A DNA stretch of 43,886 nucleotides. Origin: an uncultured Candidatus Poseidoniales archaeon. GTDB lineage: Archaea > Thermoplasmatota > Poseidoniia > Poseidoniales > Poseidoniaceae. A program made the translations under genes and the position numbers. This document shows, piece after piece, positions 8,744 through 18,249 of this stretch. A model generated the notes under the pieces. That model was not told the origin of the DNA. It searched no databases and was given only the letters and a program-made list of their open reading frames with translations. The DNA is taken from NCBI GenBank assembly GCA_905182635.1, contig CAJJCM010000032.1, forward strand, positions 1 through 43,886. Reading direction: 5' to 3'. Each line of letters starts with the position of its first letter. The first letter of the stretch is position 1.

Positions 8744-10978
8744 ATGTTGGGGGGGATTTCTAGATTCCAAACACAAATGTGCCTCCTAATGGTGTTTATT
8801 TTTATCGTCCCATCAGGTTCAGGGCAGTATTCAGATATTGCCTATATTGATGCTACGATTACTTCTTCGGCAAGTGAATCGCGAGCAGTAGACATCAATT
8901 CAAATGGCACATATCTCGCGAGTGCTTACGATGGCTTCGTTGCCGTCCACGATGTAGATTCACTTGAACTCATCAAGTCATTCACCATTGAAAGTGATGT
9001 ATTGGACGTCCAATTTTCTCCCGATGGGTTGTTGTTAGCATTTTCTCGTTCCGGCTCTTCCTCTGAGACGAATACAATCCAAATTATTGATGTTCTTACT
9101 CTACAACTCACCTCCAAACATTATGGGTCGAATTCTCAGCCGGATATGATACAGTGGTCGCCTGATGGGGATTTGTTGGCTCTACCGAACAGCAACAATG
9201 GAATTGACCTTTTGCGTGTTGCAGATATGGAGGTCGAAAGAACACTCAACGGTGAACACAATACCCGCATCACTTGCATCTCATTTTCCTCTCTCGGGAG
9301 TTATATTCTAACGGGAGATGAATCTGGACGACTCGTAATGTGGTCATCTCAAGGCAACCCAACGGATAAGGAATGGGATCTTGATTCTGAAATTAAAGCA
9401 TGTAGTTTTGACTCAGCCGACGAACAATTTGCAGTGTTGACTGTTGAGGGTCAACTGTCCACTTGGTCGTTCGCTGGTGGATCTCTTGCAGAAGTGAAAT
9501 TCGAAGGTGGCTCTGCATTGCATTGGTCAACAGATAGCAGTGTCATCCACGTATTGGAAACTGGAGACTCTCCGCGGCTCATAACTGTGGATTCGACAAA
9601 TTTAGAGGAATCAGTTTCGGTATACCTTGCCCATCAAGCGCTTGATTTTACGCACAAAGAAAATGAGTTTGGAACTCGAGAAATGGCATTTATTGCTACA
9701 AATACCGGCCATATTGCAGTCTATGGGGCAATGCCTCTACCAGAGGGATACGGTGAGACTGGAGCAGATTTAGATGGGGATAGGATCCCAGACTCTTTCG
9801 ATGATGATGATGATGGTGATGCAATAGTAGACCAAAGAGATAACGATTGCCAAGAGGTCGCACAATCATGCAGTAAATCGCCCAATATAGAGACAATAAG
9901 AGGGATTAATATTTTCGTGAATTCGACTACTTTTGTGATCGAAGACACCTTTACTTTAGATACCAAAACATCTTCCATACTTCGAAATCTTTCTCGTCGT
10001 TCATTGGTTGCTGACATCCAATTGAGCCAGGATGAAACAAATCTATTCGCTCAAACAATTTGTAGAAATATGAATCAAAATCACTTTGTAAGTTCATGGG
10101 AAAATATTATTCTCCTTTCATCAGGACAACTCACAGACGGAAAAGTTGAATGTCAGATAGAAAGTGGGATGACGCTTACAGCACAGAGCGATTATAATAC
10201 ACATATAGCAGTCACTTATATCCTCACATTTAATTTAAGTGAAATGACCTATCCCTTTGATTTTACTTTACAATCTCAACCATCAGCCACGGACACCTCA
10301 CTTGCACAACACGCACAGATGCATCCGATTGATGTCACTGCCAAAGCAACGAATTCTCAAACATTCTATTGGTCGCCTTGGTGGATCAGTCAAAGTGAAC
10401 TTCAAGTTAGCCTCGAAGAACAAGTAGAATCTAAACCGGGTTTGATTGCAAAGGCCGTTCAAGTTTTCTTCTCCTATCCGATTCTCTTCTTGCCGATACT
10501 CGGCCTCATTGCTGGAGGCGTTGTTCTCCTCATCCGAACAAAGAACTCCATTGGCATGGGTCTTGATTTTGGAGAGGAAGGTGATGATGAGAGGGATGAA
10601 GATGAAAATAATGAACATCACGAAGAAGATGGAGTAGAGAGTGAGAAGGGCATATCCGATTCTGAACAGGATGTAGAAAGCGAGACTGAAACACACGCCA
10701 AGTCGCCGCGAAGGGCAATTGGTCGAGAACCGAAAGATACACAAAACGAAGTATCAACTCCTGCACGACGAACTGCAAAATCAATCCAATACGGAATTGA
10801 TGGACCGATTACGAAGGTGAAAAGGAAACGATTGGACAGCGGCCTCTCTGAACCATTATCAGACGGGCCAAAGAAGACAACTTCAAAACGAAAAACGGTT
10901 ACAAAGCCTAAGGTCGAAGATGTGGTTAAAACTCGACGCGTTGTGACGTATTCAGAAGATAAAGATGAGAATGATTAA
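8744..10978 (+). CDS. WD40/beta-propeller protein with N-terminal signal/TM, acidic Ca-binding-like repeat and C-terminal TM with basic/acidic tail
   Basis: Repeating VDSLELIKSFTIESDVLDVQFSPDGLLLAFS, WSPDGDLLALP, ISFSSLGSYILTGDESGRLVMWS; DLDGDRIPDSFDDDDDGDAIVDQRDNDC; TM FFSYPILFLPILGLIAGGVVLLI near the C-terminus. Start trimmed to 8744. Confidence 0.85.
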   Translation: MLGGISRFQTQMCLLMVFIFIVPSGSGQYSDIAYIDATITSSASESRAVDINSNGTYLASAYDGFVAVHDVDSLELIKSFTIESDVLDVQFSPDGLLLAFSRSGSSSETNTIQIIDVLTLQLTSKHYGSNSQPDMIQWSPDGDLLALPNSNNGIDLLRVADMEVERTLNGEHNTRITCISFSSLGSYILTGDESGRLVMWSSQGNPTDKEWDLDSEIKACSFDSADEQFAVLTVEGQLSTWSFAGGSLAEVKFEGGSALHWSTDSSVIHVLETGDSPRLITVDSTNLEESVSVYLAHQALDFTHKENEFGTREMAFIATNTGHIAVYGAMPLPEGYGETGADLDGDRIPDSFDDDDDGDAIVDQRDNDCQEVAQSCSKSPNIETIRGINIFVNSTTFVIEDTFTLDTKTSSILRNLSRRSLVADIQLSQDETNLFAQTICRNMNQNHFVSSWENIILLSSGQLTDGKVECQIESGMTLTAQSDYNTHIAVTYILTFNLSEMTYPFDFTLQSQPSATDTSLAQHAQMHPIDVTAKATNSQTFYWSPWWISQSELQVSLEEQVESKPGLIAKAVQVFFSYPILFLPILGLIAGGVVLLIRTKNSIGMGLDFGEEGDDERDEDENNEHHEEDGVESEKGISDSEQDVESETETHAKSPRRAIGREPKDTQNEVSTPARRTAKSIQYGIDGPITKVKRKRLDSGLSEPLSDGPKKTTSKRKTVTKPKVEDVVKTRRVVTYSEDKDEND

Positions 10979-11012
10979 CGCCAAGTGATTTCAAATTACG
11001 CAACGTGGAAAA

Positions 11013-11810
11013 TCACCACGCGAATTCTGCGCCACTCTGCATGCCACAAGCCTCGACAAGAAACTCATTCAATCCTGATAGATGTTCTTGGTCAATTCGA
11101 TTGAACACTTCTCCAAAATATCGGTCGAGGCGTTCATAGTCGAGACCAGAACGAGAAAGTGCCCACTGAATGACTTTTTCTCGCTGTTCAGAGTTTTGTT
11201 CAAACAGTCGGAGATTTTCAGTTAATATTCCCTGTGCAAGTCGAAGAGATTCAACCGGTGTATCTTTACGTGCTGCAAAGACACCGAATACCATTGGTTT
11301 TTGCGTAAATTGTAGCCAATCGGTTCCGAGATCGAGTTTCACAGAATCCGGGTTGCTCTTTGCCTCTTCGAGTGCTCGGTCTCCGATGAGTAAGGCACCA
11401 TCGCATTTCGCAAGCATACTTTCAAGGTCAGGGCCCATTAATTCAAAATGAGGATTAAGATTGCGCTTTCCAAGAAGATATTTGAGCAATTGAACTGAAG
11501 TTGCAGAATCAGTTGGGAGTGCAATCGATTCCATCTGTTCAAGCGTAGTGTTTCCAAACACCAAAACACTCCCCACTTCGCCTCGACTACAGATTCCAAT
11601 ATCGGGCAACAGAATGAGTTCATCAGCGTGGCGAGCATAATCTGCTGCTGGAATCGGAGCCAATATGCAATCTCTGCGAAGGAGATGCCCGGTCAGCCAT
11701 GCAGGCGGTGCTGCAAGCACTTCCCATTGCTTATCGAGGCCATAAAACAAAGGGTCACAATTTAAGAATGCAACTCGCCCGATTGTGTTCATCCATACTG
11801 ACTCCTCCAT
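11013..11810 (-). CDS. mqnA: Chorismate dehydratase (futalosine pathway), MqnA
   Basis: GRVAFLNCDPLFYGL, ILAPIPAADYA, LILLPDIGICSRGEVGSVLVF, ALLIGDRALE fit the MqnA/MqnD periplasmic-binding-like fold; adjacent to mqnE. Confidence 0.88.
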   Translation of the reverse strand: MEESVWMNTIGRVAFLNCDPLFYGLDKQWEVLAAPPAWLTGHLLRRDCILAPIPAADYARHADELILLPDIGICSRGEVGSVLVFGNTTLEQMESIALPTDSATSVQLLKYLLGKRNLNPHFELMGPDLESMLAKCDGALLIGDRALEEAKSNPDSVKLDLGTDWLQFTQKPMVFGVFAARKDTPVESLRLAQGILTENLRLFEQNSEQREKVIQWALSRSGLDYERLDRYFGEVFNRIDQEHLSGLNEFLVEACGMQSGAEFAW

Positions 11811-11819
11811 ATGATCAAC

Positions 11820-13034
11820 TCAAACATTTGCCATTTTCAATTGTGTTCGCGGTTTCGGTACTGGAGGAATAAATATTTCGAACTTCTCATATGTGGTATT
11901 ACGTTGAACTGGGATACACCCTGCATCTGAAATGAGTCGGGCCAAACGGATACGGTCATGGTCCAAAGGAGTAGTCGAACCAGCAAGATGCATGATCGAT
12001 TCTTTTTGCACAGTACCATCGATATCGTCTGCACCATACTGAAGAGCGAGTTCTGCTAATTCATCACCGATGTTCATTCGGTAGGCCTTGATATGGGGGA
12101 TTGTATCAAGCATGAGGCGAGAGATGGCAATCGTCCTAAGTATTTCACTACCCGTAGCTAATTGTGCTTCGGGTAAGCGGGAGTTATCTGGTAAGTAAGG
12201 ATAAGGTACGAAACACTGGAATCCATTTGTATCGTCGTTAAGTTCACGGAGATGTATCATGTGCGTTAATCTCTGTTCAAGCGTTTCGATTGTGCCGAAG
12301 AGCATAGTGCAATTTGTTGGAATCCCTAACTCATGAGCACTGCGATGAATCTCAAGGTATTCAGATGAACTTTCTTTACCGTTACAAATAACCGCTCGTA
12401 CATCATCGTCAAGAATTTCTGCACCACCGCCTGGCAAAGACCCCAGTCCAGCATTCTTTAGTCTCAAGAGTGTTTCTTTGAACGAAATATTTGACAATTG
12501 GGAAAGGTGCTTGATTTCAACTGCAGTTAAGGCTTTGATTGCAATATGTGGAAAACGATTTTTTGTTGCCTTGAAGAGAGACTCATAGTATTCAACATCC
12601 CAATCAGGATGAAGCCCTCCTACAGAGTGTACTTCATCGACAACTTCTGCATATTGCCCCAAGTCATCCAAATAAGCTTCAATGTCAAGGGCATAAGCAT
12701 CGTCAGCACGTTTCGAGCGACGGAACGCACAAAATTTGCATGCAAGAACACACACATTTGTCTGGTTGACGTGAACATTGGAATTGAAAAAGGCATAGGA
12801 GCCAAAACGCGCTACACGTACACAATTCGATAAACGTCCGACTTCTGAAAGATTTGGATGAGAATACAAGAGAAGGCCATCATCAAGAGAAAGTCGTTGG
12901 CCCTGAGCTACTTTTTGAGCCAGGGGTCGAATCATTTCACTCCAAGAGGATAATTCCCCAACCAATTCAGGGAGATTCTCTTTCCATTTGACCTGAGAGC
13001 CAGCATCTTGGATTGAAGATACCCATGCTGACAT
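11820..13034 (-). CDS. mqnE: Radical SAM aminofutalosine synthase
   Basis: NVHVNQTNVCVLACKFCAFRRSKRADDAYALD (CxxxCxFC), VHSVGGLHPDWDVEYYESLFKATK, LGSLPGGGAEILDDDVR, PTNCTMLFGTIET are MqnE-like. Confidence 0.9.
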   Translation of the reverse strand: MSAWVSSIQDAGSQVKWKENLPELVGELSSWSEMIRPLAQKVAQGQRLSLDDGLLLYSHPNLSEVGRLSNCVRVARFGSYAFFNSNVHVNQTNVCVLACKFCAFRRSKRADDAYALDIEAYLDDLGQYAEVVDEVHSVGGLHPDWDVEYYESLFKATKNRFPHIAIKALTAVEIKHLSQLSNISFKETLLRLKNAGLGSLPGGGAEILDDDVRAVICNGKESSSEYLEIHRSAHELGIPTNCTMLFGTIETLEQRLTHMIHLRELNDDTNGFQCFVPYPYLPDNSRLPEAQLATGSEILRTIAISRLMLDTIPHIKAYRMNIGDELAELALQYGADDIDGTVQKESIMHLAGSTTPLDHDRIRLARLISDAGCIPVQRNTTYEKFEIFIPPVPKPRTQLKMANV

Positions 13035-13095
13035 AACATAACCTGTAGCGCTTCATTCTTCAATATGTGGTTGTTCCCACGAGGGAGGATTCCGA

Positions 13096-15996
13096 TTATC
13101 GAACAGCAAAATATCGTGATTTAACAATGAATTTTCTAAATTCATCAATGATAAATACACCTGATGCAACCAAAGTAATGACGAACCAATCACTTGCTTC
13201 AAGGGTTATTGTCGAAAGTAAATTCCCAATATGGATGCTGGTAAATGGAATGGAGTAATTCGAAAGTTGGACGAAGAAGAGAAGCAGACCAAGAGAAATA
13301 ACGAGGGCGAGATTAATCGCTTTATTTGAGAAAAGTCCTAGTTTGAATACACTTTCATTACTCGAACGGCAATTGACTACATTGAAGAGTTGGTAAAGGA
13401 TGAATACGGAAAAAGTCATCGTTTGCGCATAAGCAAACTTCTCATCTGCGTATTCCTGTGACTGTTGTACGGCAGTTGAATCACCAAGAAGACAATCAGT
13501 CCGGTCAAAACCAGAAAAGGTGTCGAGATCCGTCAGTGGAGCCACCTCACATTGTTCTGCATCAATTCCGCCTCCTGCAAGGAAAAAGACGAGGAGGGTA
13601 CCTGTAACCATTACAGCACCTAGCCAAAAAATAAGAACGATGTCACTGTAATTCGGTAAACCTTCGTTCACCGGCCGGGGAGGTCGTGACATGACATCAC
13701 CATGATTCTTTTCAACACCCAAAGCCACAGCTGGTGGGCCATCCATCAAGATATTGATGACCAAAATCTGAGTCGCGGTTAATGGTAAGTTCCAGCCAAA
13801 TATAAACGTTGAAATAATGATGAGTGCAACGGCAGCAACGTTCGTTGAAACTTGGTAACGGACGAAATTGCGTATATTCTCGTAGATTTTCCTGCCTTCT
13901 TCAACAGCGTGAACTATATTTGCAAAATTATCGTCTTGCAAGACCATGTCTGCGGCGTCTTTCGCTACATCTGTTCCTGCGATACCCATCGCAATACCAA
14001 TGTTCGCGCGTGAGAGGGCAGGAGCGTCGTTAACACCATCTCCCGTCATTGCTACGATTTCGCCACGTGCTTGAAGGCCGGATACGATACGCATTTTTTG
14101 TTCAGGCGTTACTCTCGAGAAGATACTTGCTTGAGATGCGGCTTCACTGATCGCATCATCATCAAGTGTTGCAAGGGTGTGACCGTTAATGGGTGCAATA
14201 CCACCTTCGGTAATATTGAGTTCCCGACCAATTGCTTCAGCGGTATATTGCTGGTCTCCTGTAATCATCTTCACTCGAATACCTGCATTTTGACAAATGG
14301 CGATTGCATCCTTAACTTCCGCTCGAGGTGGGTCCATTATGCCAACCAATCCAAGGAATATAAAATCAGATTCAACGGAATTGATATCATGAATATCCTC
14401 ATCATCGCCTAACCGACGAGCACAAAGAGCAAGAACACGCATTGCCTGACTCGCCATGTCCTTGTTTGCTTGTGAGGCAGCCTCGACATCTGATTTTTCG
14501 ATGGGGACAATTTCTCCATCTGATATTTTCCAATTTGTAATTGGAAGATAACCTCCTGCACCACCTTTAGAAAAGACCCATCGTGCGCCTTCGTATTCGT
14601 GAATGACCGACATTCGCTTGCGAGTTGTATCAAAAAAGAACTCATGAATTCTTGAGTGGCGTTGTGCGGATTTACGAATATCACCGTTGATTTTCCAGCC
14701 TAATACTGCACATGCAGAATCTGTTGGGTCGCCAATGGCTTGCCATTGGGATTCAACTTTCGAAATTTGAGAGTTGTGACATAGGCTCAAACATGCTGCA
14801 GAAAGACGAAATCCGAGATCTTTCTGAAGTTCTTCCATTTGTGCATCTGAGACTTCAACGCCTTCATAAGTAAGTTTGCCATTTGGCTTGAAGCCTTCAC
14901 CTGATACGTGAAATGTGCCATCAGTAGTCGTCAACTGACGTACAGTCATCTGATTCTTCGTAAGTGTGCCAGTTTTATCAGAACAAATGACGGTTGTAGA
15001 ACCCAATGTTTCAACAGCTTTCATTCGACGAATTATGGCCTTATGGCGTGCCATATTGCGCATGCCAAGTGCAAGGGTTATCACCAATATAATTGGCAAA
15101 CCTTCTGGAACAATTGCCACAAAGATGGCGATGGCGACGATGAATTGGTCTACCGCGACATCCCTCAGACCGGCAGTATCGATATTTGGGTCACCATAAG
15201 CAATGAGTACTTTAATCGAAACTAAGAGCGTTGCAACGACTAAAGCGATAAATCCTAAGAAACGACCAAGTGATTCTAATTTGAGTTCAAGGGGTGTTTT
15301 TGGAGATGAGGAACCTGCGATATTACTTGCAATTCGGCCAAGTTCTGTATTCATACCAGTTTCAACAACGATACCAATCGCACGCCCGGTAGAAACGCAC
15401 GTACCCATGTACGCCATGTTGTTACGGTCTGCGAGAAGAGTGGTCGAAGGAAGAGCAACCGTCGATTTGAGGATGCTGTCGGATTCTCCAGTCAATGATG
15501 ATTCATCAATTTTACATTGATAGGATTCCACAATACGGATGTCAGCAGGAACATTCAGCCCCTCATTCAACTTTACAATATCGCCTGGAACTAAATCCGG
15601 CGTTGGAATCGACCATTCGATCCCCTCCCGAATGGCGACGCAAGTTGAGACCGACATCTGTTTGAGCGCGTCCATTGCTTGTTCCGCTTGGCCCTCTTGC
15701 CAGAATCCAAAGGTTGCGTTGGCAGTTAGAACAATAAAAATGAAAATTGCATCTCCCGGTTGTTCAGGATGAATGAGCAAGGCAACGATGGCTGCAGTGA
15801 TTAACAAATAATTCAAAGGGTCGTGATATTGCGAAAAGAAACGGAGCAGGGATGAAGTTTTTTCGGGTTCTTTTAACTTGTTTCTACCATGAATGGTACG
15901 ACGACTGATAACTTCTTGTTCACTTAATCCATTCAAATCGGAGTCTAAAGTTTCAATTATTTCATCTGAATTTAAATCATGCCAAGAATTTGTCAT
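13096..15996 (-). CDS. P-type II cation-transporting ATPase (Ca2+/Mn2+ type)
   Basis: ICSDKTGTLTKNQMTV, VAIVPEGLPIILVITLALGMRNMA, TGDGVNDAPALSRANIGIAMG, NILMDGPPAVALGVEKNHGDVMSRPPRP. The first ATG is at 15996 (track start 16005 is a GTG). Confidence 0.95.
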   Translation of the reverse strand: MTNSWHDLNSDEIIETLDSDLNGLSEQEVISRRTIHGRNKLKEPEKTSSLLRFFSQYHDPLNYLLITAAIVALLIHPEQPGDAIFIFIVLTANATFGFWQEGQAEQAMDALKQMSVSTCVAIREGIEWSIPTPDLVPGDIVKLNEGLNVPADIRIVESYQCKIDESSLTGESDSILKSTVALPSTTLLADRNNMAYMGTCVSTGRAIGIVVETGMNTELGRIASNIAGSSSPKTPLELKLESLGRFLGFIALVVATLLVSIKVLIAYGDPNIDTAGLRDVAVDQFIVAIAIFVAIVPEGLPIILVITLALGMRNMARHKAIIRRMKAVETLGSTTVICSDKTGTLTKNQMTVRQLTTTDGTFHVSGEGFKPNGKLTYEGVEVSDAQMEELQKDLGFRLSAACLSLCHNSQISKVESQWQAIGDPTDSACAVLGWKINGDIRKSAQRHSRIHEFFFDTTRKRMSVIHEYEGARWVFSKGGAGGYLPITNWKISDGEIVPIEKSDVEAASQANKDMASQAMRVLALCARRLGDDEDIHDINSVESDFIFLGLVGIMDPPRAEVKDAIAICQNAGIRVKMITGDQQYTAEAIGRELNITEGGIAPINGHTLATLDDDAISEAASQASIFSRVTPEQKMRIVSGLQARGEIVAMTGDGVNDAPALSRANIGIAMGIAGTDVAKDAADMVLQDDNFANIVHAVEEGRKIYENIRNFVRYQVSTNVAAVALIIISTFIFGWNLPLTATQILVINILMDGPPAVALGVEKNHGDVMSRPPRPVNEGLPNYSDIVLIFWLGAVMVTGTLLVFFLAGGGIDAEQCEVAPLTDLDTFSGFDRTDCLLGDSTAVQQSQEYADEKFAYAQTMTFSVFILYQLFNVVNCRSSNESVFKLGLFSNKAINLALVISLGLLLFFVQLSNYSIPFTSIHIGNLLSTITLEASDWFVITLVASGVFIIDEFRKFIVKSRYFAVR

Positions 15997-16009
15997 AATG
16001 ACCACCTCG

Positions 16010-16026
16010 TAAGAACCGTATTCTTA
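16010..16026. promoter_or_regulatory. Inverted repeat TAAGAA-N5-TTCTTA in a divergent intergenic region, candidate operator
   Basis: taagaaccgtattctta read directly; 13 bp upstream of the P-type ATPase ATG and ~90 bp upstream of the OPT transporter ATG. Confidence 0.4.
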
Positions 16027-16117
16027 GACGGTAACAGGGTGGACTTATCATAATAATGGTGGGGGTCCCTTTTGTACTAAGCGATGTATTCAACAACTGC
16101 TTTGATGTGGACATGGT

Positions 16118-18166
16118 ATGAGCGCTTTGGATGAACCTTACATCCCTGCGTCTGAGTCTCCAAAAGAACTTACACTGCGAGTAATAATTGTCGGTATTCT
16201 TTTGGGTATTTTGATGACGGCAGCAAATGCATACCTCGGACTCTATGCTGGAATGACTGTTTCAGCGAGTATTCCGGCAGCGGTTATGTCGATGATTATC
16301 TTACGTTCACTGTTTAACGATGTATCCATTCTTGAAAACAACGCTGTTCAGACAATGGCAAGCGCCGGTGAATCACTTGCCGCTGGTGTTATCTTTACTG
16401 TTCCTGCTCTTCTCGTAATAGGCATTTGGGATGAAATTCAATGGCTTGATACCATGATTATTGCCATTTTAGGTGGTTTACTTGGTACCATGTTTACCAT
16501 TGCATTACGACGTTTGTTCATCGTTGAAGAAGCCCTTCCATATCCTGAAGGGGTTGCTTGCAGAGAGGTACTTGTTGCTGGTGAAGAAGGTGGAGAAGGC
16601 GCTTTGGCGATTCTCTACGCACTCGGCATCGGCGCAATCTATGGACTAATGGTTAAGGGGTTCAAAGTGACGCATCATAATGTTGAGTCAGCTTGGGAAT
16701 TCTTAGGAACCCGTCTCTATGCAGGAATGGACCTTTCAATTGCGCTTTTATCTGTAGGATACATTGTAGGAATACGTATTGCATCATTTATATTCCTTGG
16801 TGGAGTCATAGGTTTCGGAGTACTTGTACCAATGTATGGACTGATTCGCGGATGGCCTGATTCACCTGATTTAGTGACTGGTTTTTATTCAATTTGGGCT
16901 TCTGAAATACGCTACGTGGGGGTCGGTGCAATGGTTATTGGTGGCGTGTATACACTTTGGTCAATGCGTAAAACAATCTTTACTGGTCTCTCGAAGGCCC
17001 TGGTCAAGAAAGAGCATTCTGATGAACCAAGTTTGCGTACTGAACTCGATTTACCACTTGACAAAGTCCTGATAGTTTGTGGCATCCTCGTCGGTTTGAC
17101 ATTCCTCTACTACTGGTGGGCAACCGGCTCACTGATTCTTGCTCTAGCAGGTGCCATGTTCCTCGGCGTCGTGTCGTTCTTTTTCGCAGCAGTTGCAGGC
17201 TATATTGCTGGAGTTGTTGGCTCCTCAAATTCACCAGTCTCTGGAATGACAATCGCTACACTGTTGTTTACCGTCGCATTAGTATGGGTGGTCGGTGACT
17301 TCTTCCTTGGCCTAGGAACTGAAGAATTGATGCTTGCAACCTTACTTATTGCAGCTATTGTAGCCACATCAGCAGCCATTGCTGGCGACGTCATGCAGGA
17401 TCTCAAAACGGGACACATGGTTGGAGCAACACCTTGGCGACAGCAAACTGCAGAAATTATTGGTGTCTTAACAGGTGCAGTCGTCATAGGTCCAACGCTC
17501 CAACTTCTTCACAAGGCCTTTCGAATTTCAAAGACTGCCTGTGAGATGAACCCCTTGCCTGACGACCCAACGTGTTCAGATGCATTATTCGCACCACAGG
17601 CGGAATTGATAGGAGCTATTGTTCAAGGTGCGTTTGGAGGAGATTTGAATCTTCAGATGGTCATGCTGGGTGCAATTATCGCAGTCGCATTGATTATGCT
17701 GAAAATGCCTGTTATGAGTGTTGCAATCGGAATATATCTCCCTCTTGGACTTTCAGTGCCGATTATGTTGGGTGGAGTCATCTCGTATTTCGCCATCAAT
17801 TCTGCCTATATCCGTATAGATGGGCGTCTGGATGGTACTCCTTCTGTGGAAGCTGAAAAGGCAGCAAAGGATGTTGAAAATAGAGGTGTGTTGATCGGTG
17901 CAGGTTTTATCGCTGGAGAATCTATACTCGGGGTATTCATCGCTGTTCTCATCGTTTTAAATATTCGACTTGACATCATATTTGGAGTCTCGACACTTGG
18001 TGATTTATTCTCTCTCCTCTTCTTTGGTTGGTTTGTTGCAGTTTTCATTTGGCTCGCAACTCGAGCATTACCGAAAGGTGGCAACCTCTTGACAGAAGCA
18101 GTGGCCATTCTCCAGAACATTACTTGGAAATTCTTCAATGCTTTCAAACTCAAGAGTTTAAAATGA
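16118..18166 (+). CDS. Oligopeptide transporter, OPT family
   Basis: NAYLGLYAGMTVSASIPAAVMSM, ENNAVQTMASAGESLAAGVIFTVPAL, FIAGESILGV; many TMs; OPT-family signature. Confidence 0.93.
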   Translation: MSALDEPYIPASESPKELTLRVIIVGILLGILMTAANAYLGLYAGMTVSASIPAAVMSMIILRSLFNDVSILENNAVQTMASAGESLAAGVIFTVPALLVIGIWDEIQWLDTMIIAILGGLLGTMFTIALRRLFIVEEALPYPEGVACREVLVAGEEGGEGALAILYALGIGAIYGLMVKGFKVTHHNVESAWEFLGTRLYAGMDLSIALLSVGYIVGIRIASFIFLGGVIGFGVLVPMYGLIRGWPDSPDLVTGFYSIWASEIRYVGVGAMVIGGVYTLWSMRKTIFTGLSKALVKKEHSDEPSLRTELDLPLDKVLIVCGILVGLTFLYYWWATGSLILALAGAMFLGVVSFFFAAVAGYIAGVVGSSNSPVSGMTIATLLFTVALVWVVGDFFLGLGTEELMLATLLIAAIVATSAAIAGDVMQDLKTGHMVGATPWRQQTAEIIGVLTGAVVIGPTLQLLHKAFRISKTACEMNPLPDDPTCSDALFAPQAELIGAIVQGAFGGDLNLQMVMLGAIIAVALIMLKMPVMSVAIGIYLPLGLSVPIMLGGVISYFAINSAYIRIDGRLDGTPSVEAEKAAKDVENRGVLIGAGFIAGESILGVFIAVLIVLNIRLDIIFGVSTLGDLFSLLFFGWFVAVFIWLATRALPKGGNLLTEAVAILQNITWKFFNAFKLKSLK

Positions 18167-18249
18167 GCCATTCAGACAATATTTTCTTCTCGTTCGAATC
18201 AAAACCATCAAAGGGCTCCCGCTAAGGCAAAGGTTTGCGAGCCGATTCT

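Noticed and set aside
9795-9825. gatgatgatgatggtgat microsatellite-like run
   Set aside because: It is coding: the Asp-rich Ca-binding-like linker of the WD40 protein, not an independent repeat element.
10298-10744. 148-aa minus-strand ORF
   Set aside because: Antisense to the WD40 protein tail; low-complexity hydrophobic/Phe-rich shadow of an acidic coding region.
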